A stretch of DNA of 15,503 bases from Tieghemiomyces parasiticus (lineage: Eukaryota > Kickxellomycota > Dimargaritomycetes > Dimargaritales > Dimargaritaceae). The stretch covers positions 1-15,503 of the forward strand of contig JANBPT010001058.1 of assembly GCA_027575765.1 (NCBI GenBank), read 5' to 3'. This document shows positions 8,458 to 15,503 of this stretch, in pieces. The translations under genes and the position numbers were made by a program. Below the pieces are notes generated by a model. The model had not been told where the DNA came from, did no database searches, and saw only the letters and a list, made by a program, of their open reading frames with translations. The first letter of the stretch is position 1; each line of letters begins with the position of its first letter.

Positions 8458-11400
8458 ATGCTTACCGCGCCCCTGCCCGACCGCTTGGCCCGGCGTGACG
8501 TGGACGGCCCGTCCCCTCTGGCCTTCACCCGGGCGGTCTATAAGAGCCCGGGGGTCGTTGACCGGCTACGCCTGACTGATATCCTCAGCGCTCACTCGGG
8601 ATGCGTCAATACGCTGTGCTGGTCATCCACAGGCCAGCTCCTGCTCTCCGGGTCGGATGATACGACCCTCTGCCTTTGGCGCAGCGACCGCAACTACGAA
8701 CTCGTAACGCAGTATACCACGAGCCACCAAGCCAATATCTTCAGCGCCCGCTTCATGCCGGCCTGTAACGACTCGGTGGTGGTTAGCTGCTCTCGCGACG
8801 GCCAAATCCTGACCTTCGATGTAAACCGCAACCTCCTGGCCCCGCTACGGACGTTCGATGGAGCCAAATCAACCGTTCCGCGCGAGCAGGGCCTGTCCAC
8901 AAGAGGTGTATATACCTGCCATGACCAACCCGTCAAGCGTATCGAGGTGGAGGACGGGAACCCCCATATATTTTTTTCCTGCGGCGAGGACGGCCGGATC
9001 CATCAGTTTGACTTGCGAGCCCCGGCTAGCGATCCGAACCACCATGGCTATGCTTCCGCTGACGGTTCGACCGGCTGCAGGACCAGTCTGGTTGATTTCC
9101 GGCAATACGATATACGTTTCCACGCCATTTCGTTAAACCAACGCGATCCCAACTACCTGGCCTCCGGTGGTACCATACCCTTAGGCTTCATCCATGATCG
9201 CCGCATGCTCCCTCGGCCGGCCACGGCGGTACGCAGGTCGACCCCAAGGACCGGCCAGGCCGTCGCCCGCTTCAAACCTGATGGAATGAACGATGACTCA
9301 CCGTCGGTCGAAATCACCGCCGTACGGTATAGCAATGCCCGGGCTGGGGAACTCCTGGCCAGTTGGCACTCCGATCATATTTATACGTTTGACACCCGGG
9401 CTGCAGCCAATCGGGCGTTGACGTCTCAGCCCCACGGGAAGACCTTAGGCTCGTCGACCACCAAACGGGGTCGACAGGGACTTGGTACGGACGCCCACCC
9501 CCGACTCGCCCCTGCCCCTTCATCACCACCGCCGCCCCACCGGATTCCGGTCGGACCACCGTCCCGTCGCCCGCCTTTCCGTCTCTCGCTCATCCTCCAG
9601 GGCCGCAACCGCTCGGCCTCCTTACCACCGGCCCCACTCACCCCGTCATCGGCCCCTGCGGATCCGGAATTGACCATCGACGACCGGCCGTCGAATCGTC
9701 GGCCCTTTCCTGTCCTACCGGGGGTGCGCCGCGCCCGGTCCTCATCCACAAACGCGGGACACTCCCCTTTAACCGACACTAACTACCACATCGAACAGAC
9801 CCTACGTCGAGCGGCAGTCCGGGCGTTCACCCGCCGACTCGCTGACGCCGATCTGCGCGTTGCCGAGCTGCTCAATCATGTCCGCGCAGGTGTGCGCACC
9901 CCGGCATCGACTACGACCGCCCTTCCTTACGTCGCCGCTGTACCTTCCCCATGGAACCACTGCGTCCTGCCGGCGCGAGCCGTAGACCATCTCCTCAAAG
10001 CCTTGGGCCTATTACGCAGGGTCCACGCCGCTGTTGTTCCGCTCCTCAGCCGGCCTGATGCCCAAGAGCGTTTGCTCCGACCAGCCACCGGCGGCGCCAC
10101 CGCTAATCCGCTTGACCCGGCCGCCTACTACCCCGTACTAAGCCATCTGGAGAGCGCCCACGATGTGGTGCAGACCGTCGAGGCCGCTCTGGCCCCCACC
10201 CAGCTCACCGCTTACCTGCGTCTCCTCATTCACCTCTTGCGAGGTGTGTGGGCCCTCCTGGAGCCCTCTGAGGAGGACGCCGATGTGGACCTGTCGGCTG
10301 CTCAGCGTGGGCGTGCCTGTCTAGCGCACCTGCGCCGCGCCTACGCTGTTGGGCCTGATCTCACGCGATATGCCCCGCCTTTGCCGCCTGACGAACTGCG
10401 CACCGCATTCCAACGCGAGGCCGACACTGTAGCCGCGGCAGTGGCGGCTTCCACCGCCCATGGAGCCTACCTGCCTCTAGGCCAGGTTAACGATCTTTTT
10501 CCGATCCACGCCGCTGATTTCGGAGTGAGCGTGCAGGCCATGGGCGAATTGCGACGGCGCCTCGACGACATCCACCCTCACCTGGAGGTCGACCTCGCGG
10601 GTTCGGGCGTGACCTCTGATCACAACGGTGATGCTGGTAATGACGATGACGGTAGCGGACTAGCCGGGCTGTTGCGCGTCTTACTGCGTGACATCCTACC
10701 GCACGTCGCGACCCTGAACCTGACTGCCACAGCCGTCATTCGCCAGCTGACTCGAATCGACAGGGTCAGGTCGAGTGATGATGATGAACGGCGCCACGAC
10801 TCGGGCTACTCTCTGACATCTGAGGGCAGTACCGGGTCGGATAAGGACGACCGAAGCGGCGACGAAGGCCCCGTGACCGGGCCTTCGGACCTATCCACCA
10901 CCATCCCTGATGTTACGCAGGATACCGTCTCGCTTCTCCGGTCGACCGAATGGACGGATACGGATGACACAGGACTGAGCGATGAAGGCGAGGACGACGA
11001 TGACGACACGGCCAGGTGGTCCGGCTACTATCCATCTGTTCATGAGCCACACGACTGCGGATCCGACACGCCAATTCTTCGCCAGCTGCGGAGCTTCCAG
11101 GGACATGGAAATGTCATGACAATCAAGGGCGTCAATTACTATGGGCCAAACGACGAGTACGTGGTGTCTGGTAGCGACGACGGGAACCTTTTCATCTGGG
11201 ACCAAAGGACGGGGGCCCTCCGGCAGATTCTCCAGGGCGACTCTGACGTGGTCAACGTGACGCAAGGCCACCCGACCCTCCCGTTCCTGGCCGTGTCAGG
11301 GATCGACAACACCGTCAAGATATTTTCACCCTACCGGCGATCGCAGCCCGGAGTATCGTTTGACCGGGCCACCGACGAACCCGATGACAATGTTCCGGCG

Positions 11401-11997
11401 GGCGCCCGCGCCGGCACCGCTTCCTACGCCGTACTACACGGCAACCGCCCACTCCGCACCCCGCTCGCGGCTGAACTACGCCATGCCTTCCCATTTTACT
11501 CGGAGAGTCGAATGGTGGACGCCGAGAGTATTGCCGAAGCCAATGAGATCCACCGGCGACTCTCGAGGCGGCAACTGTTATGGGGACCGCGGGACCTGTA
11601 TTCCGATTCCGACGACGAAGATGGCAGTGGAATGGAACTGGAGGACGAATGGGTCACCGAGGCGCTGGAATATGACGAAGGCGAAACGCAGTCGGATGAC
11701 GATATTTACGACGACGAGGAAGAGACGGGTGAAGAAGGGGAGACGGTAGAGACGAGGTTGCTGGCCACGCTGTTGGGTGATAACTGGTCGGCCCGTCGGG
11801 ACCGCCCGCCGGTGGTCGGAACCGCTTCCGCCAACCAACCCACGCCGTCGGTGCAGACCGCTGCCGACCTTCTAAGGCAGCAACGGCAGCAGCAGGTGAC
11901 GTCGACCCGTCCGAGGCGGCCATCGCCCAGCGAAGAGGTCGATGGTGGACCCCGGCTAGATAACGGCCACGACGAAGACGATATGGATGAGTTGTAG
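8458..11997 (+). CDS. DCAF6/DCAF8-like WD40 protein, candidate CRL4 substrate receptor
   Basis: Intronless, 1179 residues. ATG 8458 follows an in-frame TGA at 8449-8451 and has G at -3. WD40 repeats occur at about residues 44-77 (HSGCVNTLCW, SGSDDTTLCLW), 90-121, 160-187, 225-249, 280-314, 880-917 and 930-960. The order and wording (NIFSARFMP, FFSCGEDGRIHQFDLR, GVNYYGP, VVSGSDDGNLFIWDQR, SGIDNTVKIFSP) match the DCAF5/6/8 group, closest to DCAF6 (NRIP), which also has a long insert between early and late repeats. DDB1-binding WDxR-type motifs are visible: WDQR 914-917, FDLR 184-187 and FDTR 311-314. Such proteins dock substrates on CUL4-DDB1 ubiquitin ligase. The insert (about 323-876) is Pro/Ser/Arg-rich at first, then mostly helical (about 443-770), then acidic and Ser-rich. 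The C-terminus (from about 1040) is strongly acidic. DCAF8 or DCAF5 identity is possible. The substrate is unknown. Confidence 0.88.
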   Translation: MLTAPLPDRLARRDVDGPSPLAFTRAVYKSPGVVDRLRLTDILSAHSGCVNTLCWSSTGQLLLSGSDDTTLCLWRSDRNYELVTQYTTSHQANIFSARFMPACNDSVVVSCSRDGQILTFDVNRNLLAPLRTFDGAKSTVPREQGLSTRGVYTCHDQPVKRIEVEDGNPHIFFSCGEDGRIHQFDLRAPASDPNHHGYASADGSTGCRTSLVDFRQYDIRFHAISLNQRDPNYLASGGTIPLGFIHDRRMLPRPATAVRRSTPRTGQAVARFKPDGMNDDSPSVEITAVRYSNARAGELLASWHSDHIYTFDTRAAANRALTSQPHGKTLGSSTTKRGRQGLGTDAHPRLAPAPSSPPPPHRIPVGPPSRRPPFRLSLILQGRNRSASLPPAPLTPSSAPADPELTIDDRPSNRRPFPVLPGVRRARSSSTNAGHSPLTDTNYHIEQTLRRAAVRAFTRRLADADLRVAELLNHVRAGVRTPASTTTALPYVAAVPSPWNHCVLPARAVDHLLKALGLLRRVHAAVVPLLSRPDAQERLLRPATGGATANPLDPAAYYPVLSHLESAHDVVQTVEAALAPTQLTAYLRLLIHLLRGVWALLEPSEEDADVDLSAAQRGRACLAHLRRAYAVGPDLTRYAPPLPPDELRTAFQREADTVAAAVAASTAHGAYLPLGQVNDLFPIHAADFGVSVQAMGELRRRLDDIHPHLEVDLAGSGVTSDHNGDAGNDDDGSGLAGLLRVLLRDILPHVATLNLTATAVIRQLTRIDRVRSSDDDERRHDSGYSLTSEGSTGSDKDDRSGDEGPVTGPSDLSTTIPDVTQDTVSLLRSTEWTDTDDTGLSDEGEDDDDDTARWSGYYPSVHEPHDCGSDTPILRQLRSFQGHGNVMTIKGVNYYGPNDEYVVSGSDDGNLFIWDQRTGALRQILQGDSDVVNVTQGHPTLPFLAVSGIDNTVKIFSPYRRSQPGVSFDRATDEPDDNVPAGARAGTASYAVLHGNRPLRTPLAAELRHAFPFYSESRMVDAESIAEANEIHRRLSRRQLLWGPRDLYSDSDDEDGSGMELEDEWVTEALEYDEGETQSDDDIYDDEEETGEEGETVETRLLATLLGDNWSARRDRPPVVGTASANQPTPSVQTAADLLRQQRQQQVTSTRPRRPSPSEEVDGGPRLDNGHDEDDMDEL

Positions 11998-12076
11998 AGC
12001 TTGTCTGGTCCACTGTAACCTCGTTCCACTTCCACTCTGTTAGGCTGGCCGACCGCTCTTATCCCATAGCCCCTTT

Positions 12077-12082
12077 AATAAG
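12077..12082 (+). terminator. Candidate poly(A) signal variant (AATAAG) of the WD40 gene
   Basis: AATAAG, a one-base variant of AATAAA, lies 80 nt after the WD40 stop codon and is followed by an A-rich AGATAAAAAG. The spacing is right for a fungal poly(A) signal, but the signal is weak. Confidence 0.3.
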
Positions 12083-12540
12083 CCAGATAAAAAGACGATG
12101 TCACTAGGTCGCTCGTGTACCCTCCAACCCTTTTACGACACTTGCAGGTATAGTGGGCAATGGCCTTGAGAACCCGACTTGCGATCTGATCATACGGCTT
12201 TTGTAAGTGACCAAGAACCCTGTCGAGAACATTTGTATAACCTAATCCCTGTATACTAACGGTGCTAGTTATTAGCAGGATGGGCGGGAGCTCCGGAGAT
12301 GAAACTGGGCTAACAGGATGGGTAAGTCGATTTTCGAGGTCAGCAAGTTGGTTGATAAGCACGTAAACAAGGAGGGCCGGACCAAACGATCGGAGGTTCC
12401 CCGATACAACGTAATGCACCCCCTCTTAGATTGTCATTTAATCCAGGCACTTATTCTAAGACCACTTTAATGAACCTCATAAATCAAACACAGGAAGGGT
12501 GAAAGGAATATAATGGTAAAGCACAACCGCGACCAGAGGG

Positions 12541-12555
12541 CACACACACACACAC
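12541..12555. repeat. (CA)n microsatellite
   Basis: Seven and a half uninterrupted CA units lie in the presumed TOP1 3' UTR. This is a short simple repeat with possible length variation between strains. No function is implied. Confidence 0.8.
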
Positions 12556-12696
12556 GTATGGAAGAAGGCAGAAAAGAAATAAAGAAAGCCCTCCCTGCGG
12601 GTGCGGGCGGGCGGCGGAAAGCAGTTCCTAAACCCCTTCTCCGCAAGGCCAGCGAGGTTTTTGGGCGTGCCTAATCTCACACCCTTCACTCGAAAT

Positions 12697-15503
12697 TCAA
12701 AACTCCCAGTCGGCGTCCACGTCCATGGCCCACTTGAACTTATCGCGCAGGGTCTTAGCAAAGAGTTTTTCGAGGGGCACGTCGTTGGCCTTGGCCCAGG
12801 CGACGGTGATGCGCGGATCGTTGTAGTTGAGCTTGGACGTTCCTAGGGCAATGGTTTTGTTCTCATCCTTGTCCTCCATTTGTAACTGGGTGACCTTGAT
12901 GCGCTCGGTAATTTTGTCCATCGCCGCTATTAGGCGCTCCGGGGTGGCGAGCCCGGGGCGCATCGGCGGGAACTGTTTGATGGTCGGCAGCTTACCCTTG
13001 GCCAGCAGCTTATCCTTGGCCACAATGTCCGCCAGCCGGTCCTTGAGATCGGATTTTTTGAGCAAGGCCTCTTTTTTCTCCGCGCGGTCCGCGTTGTCCT
13101 TGGCGAACTTGGCCTCCACTTTCTCGCGCTCCTTACGCGACAGCTCCTGCTCATGATCCAGGCACCACGCCTCCGTTAGCTCCTCCTCAGGCTTAAACAG
13201 CTCCGGGCGCTTCTTCTTGAGCTTGGGGTCAATGTCGGCGAGCTGCTGGGCGTAGCGCTGGCGCTGGTACTGCTGGGCGCGAACCTTCTCACGGAGTTTC
13301 TCCATCTGGGTATCGTGGGCCTTACCCACCGCACGCTGATGGTTACACAGTTCGGCCACCGCCCGGTTGGCGCGGTTGTAGGCTTGCACCTTTTCGGCCA
13401 CGCTGCTGTTTGGGTCGGTCTTTTCCTTGAGCTGTTCCTGCAGGGTGTGTGACGCGTTAAAGGTACGAAACACCTTGGCCGATAGCCCCGGCATCAGCTG
13501 GTTGAGATGCTTATTGAGCTGAGTCGTGTTGAGCCGGTCGAACAGCGGATCGCCCACGGCCTTGGGTGGCCGCTTGAAGATACGGATGTTCTTGAACACC
13601 TGTTCGTCCACGGGCACCGCATTGTAGTAGCGCACCGAGTCCTTACCCGGGAAATCCAGCACCAGGGTGTTGGGCTGTTCGAGGGAGACGTGTTCGAACC
13701 GGAGAGAGCAGCAGCCCACCGTGTCGGCCTCGTCCTCGCCCTTCTCGTTGCCCGCTCGCAGCGCCAACTTGTCAATGAGGTACAGTGCTGTGGCGCGCTG
13801 ACGAGTGGCCATGACCTTGTCCTTGAGGTCGGCCATATAGTCTCGTCGGATCTTGTCGACGCAACCCCTAAGGTTGCGCGCCTTCTCGAACTTGCGCAGG
13901 TCGCTCTGGCCCTTGAGGGAGCTGTTGGCCGCGAACAATACGTACTTCGTGTTGTCGTTCACGGTCTCCTTCCAGGTGGCCAACCAGGCCACCGTATTAT
14001 CATGGATCACCGACTTCCACTGGTGGCCTGGGGGCGGGGCCGGAACCTCAGCCTCCTTGCCGATGTTGATTGTCACGTCCTCGGGGCGAATCCGGCGCTT
14101 CAGACAGCCCGTCCGTGGGTGTTCTCCGCGACCGCGGAACAGGGCCGGGGGTTCGATGTTGTAGTTACCCACGTTCTCCTTGCGGCCGTCCAGAATGGCC
14201 ACGCCGTACCGGTCCTTGATGAGCTGCTTCTCGGCCTTGAGCTTGTCCCTTTCCTGCTTGGACATGGACTTCTTGCGCTCGCGTAAGCGGTCAAAGTGAT
14301 CAAAGATGCGTTGGAAGTTGCACTTGCTGAGGTCATCGATCAGGAGGTTGGGCTGGTGCTCTCGGATCACGGCCTGAAAATCCCGGAAGAAGTTCTTGAG
14401 GAATGTGGGGTTGTTCATGTAGTCGGTCTGGAGCATCTGGGCGAAGTAACTGGCCACCTCCTCGACGGCGGGTACCAGCTTCACGGGCTTTCCGTTATAG
14501 ACCAGGGGCACGCCGTGCGGTTCGTATTCAGGTGGAAAGAACACGCCGTTGTGGGACAGAGTTTTCCACTTGACCGAGTTGTCCATGTTCTGCTCTAACC
14601 ACCACTTGTACTCCTGCTCGTCGACGTCACCCTCGCCTTCCTCTTGGGCGGCCTCGGCCTTGGCCACCTCCTTGTTGACCTTGGCCTTCTTGGCAGGGGT
14701 AGCCTTTGAATTGGCCGTCTCTTTCTTGATGGCAGTCTTTGTGGCCGGGGATTTGGCGACAGCCTGTGGTGTTGGGAGGTCACGGATGTAAGTTGCAGGG
14801 ATGCGAGAGCTGGTAAGTGGAAAGTTCGTTTTGGGACGAATGGGGTTATCGAGCTAACGAGGTATGCAGGTATTTTGAACCTAATGACCAATATTCCCAC
14901 CGTAATCCATCACGCCACAGATTGGGACACTCACCTTCTTGGACGGGGTGGCCGGCTTTTTAATCTTCTTGGCCTGGAAAATAAAGAAGAAGGGGAGACG
15001 AAGGGTCGTTGGTGATGTCGAGCGTGTGAGTAACTTAGATAGAAAGTAAGAATGGTACAATGAGGGCTGGTGGGTGATCTGTTCTGGCCGCTAAATGGCG
15101 ATGCAACGACCCCGAGGATGTCGGCACTTACCAAAGGCACATCGGATTCGGAGCTACTGTCAGTCGCTTCAACCTTGACCGCCGATGCCTTGCGCTTCAT
15201 GGCCAGAACCGGGGCTGGGTGACGGCGATTGAGAGGGTGGTAGTTACGATGGGCGTTAAATGGTTAATGACATGTGGTTGGGCCGCCAAGCTTGTTGCCT
15301 CGGGCTTTGTATATAGCCGACCGATCTAGGCCTCTGCTAAACTCAGTGAGGGTACACATCCACATGACATAGTCGCCTGGTGCGGTGCGACATGACGTTC
15401 CTCCCGGGCCCCCGCCGACCAACAGCAACATAATGTAGGTGGTGACTTACCTTTTTTGGCGCTACTCAATGGCCGTTTCAATTTCTGGGCTAATGGGACA
15501 TCA
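12697..15503 (-). CDS. TOP1: DNA topoisomerase I (type IB), four exons visible, 5'-partial
   Basis: Nuclear type IB topoisomerase, which nicks one strand through a 3'-phosphotyrosine and relaxes supercoils. Minus-strand exons in order are 15503-15451, 15214-15132, 14973-14935 and 14763-12697; introns of 236, 158 and 171 nt have donors GTAAGT, GTAAGT and GTGAGT and acceptors CAG. This gives 746 visible residues ending DADWEF. The N-terminal part is Lys/Ser-rich with DVPL motifs. The core begins around YKWWLEQN. All five catalytic residues are present: Arg in LALRAGNEK (visible residue 394), Lys in PGKDSVRY (432), Arg in FRTFNAS (491), His in LCNHQRA (533) and Tyr in SKLNYNDPR (705, codon 12825-12823). 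His to Tyr spans 172 residues against about 91 in human TOP1, so the linker is long, as in yeast. ATG 15200 is in frame, but a matching upstream exon suggests it is internal. The true start lies beyond the right edge. Confidence 0.95.
15451..15503 (-). other. TOP1: Candidate upstream coding exon of TOP1, cut by the window edge
   Basis: Read on the minus strand, only one frame is open across this segment. It encodes DVPLAQKLKRPLSSAKK plus one base before a GTAAGT donor (15450-15445). The next exon, after a CAG acceptor at 15217-15215, supplies exactly the two missing bases and continues APVLAMKRKAS in frame. The DVPL motif recurs in that next exon (ESDVPL), as expected for the repetitive charged N-terminus of fungal TOP1. 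If wrong, the alternative is that translation starts at ATG 15200 (context GGCCATG) and this segment is 5' UTR or a neighbour. Confidence 0.7.

Larger units (their letters stand above)
11998..12696. other. Convergent 3' region between the WD40 gene and TOP1
   Basis: About 0.7 kb separates two stop codons that face each other, so it should hold both 3' UTRs and terminators. For TOP1 (minus strand), an ATTAAA lies at 12466-12471 and an AATAAG at 12450-12455, about 225-245 nt past its stop; both are weak candidates. A CA dinucleotide run lies at 12541-12555. A 114-codon minus-strand frame at 12075-12419 begins with GTG, contains no ATG and resembles nothing I know, so I do not call it a gene. 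Confidence 0.5.

Noticed and set aside
8094..8498. 134-codon plus-strand frame overlapping the WD40 start
   Set aside because: It begins at TTG, contains no ATG, and is composed of Pro/Ser/Thr residues from C/T-rich leader sequence.
12075..12419. 114-codon minus-strand frame between WD40 and TOP1
   Set aside because: It begins at GTG with no internal ATG, has no recognisable domain, and lies where two 3' UTRs are expected.
13507..14286. 259-codon plus-strand open frame
   Set aside because: It is a complete antisense shadow of the TOP1 catalytic core, where codon bias (G/C at third positions) keeps the opposite strand free of stops.

Overview
The window looks like nuclear DNA of a fungus, probably an early-diverging lineage; this placement is an inference from gene content and I hold it loosely. 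The evidence is short spliceosomal introns (141-236 nt) with GTAAGT-, GTAGGT- or GTGAGT-type donors, YAG acceptors and CTAAC/TTAAC branch-point-like motifs, GC-rich coding sequence, and gene spacing of about 0.5-1.4 kb. Gene content adds to this: a VPS55 homologue beginning MAGVK as in animal LEPROT, a DCAF6/DCAF8-like WD40 protein, a large mitochondrial PPR protein, and a topoisomerase IB with a long linker as in yeast.

Layout from left to right: (1) 2-1522 (+), the 3' part of an unrecognised Ser/Thr/Ala/Pro-rich protein ending in HDEL. (2) 2535-3551 (+), a complete five-exon VPS55/LEPROT gene whose 126-residue product appears only after splicing. (3) 4034-7051 (+), an intronless 1005-aa PPR protein with a mitochondrial presequence. 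(4) 8458-11997 (+), an intronless 1179-aa DCAF6/8-like WD40 protein whose propeller is split by an insert of about 550 residues. (5) 12697-15503 (-), DNA topoisomerase I, convergent with the WD40 gene and running off the right edge. Its large 3' exon carries all five catalytic residues, and small Lys-rich exons encode the N-terminal region.

The genes do not form a pathway. They are unrelated housekeeping functions: possible ER residency, endosomal sorting, organellar RNA metabolism, CRL4 ubiquitin ligase substrate reception and DNA relaxation. I found no tRNA or rRNA gene, mobile element, CRISPR array or viral sequence. I see no undescribed multi-gene system. The points most worth a second look are the HDEL-tailed protein, the unrecognised helical region inside the WD40 insert, the split N-terminal exons of TOP1, and two long ATG-free gene leaders.
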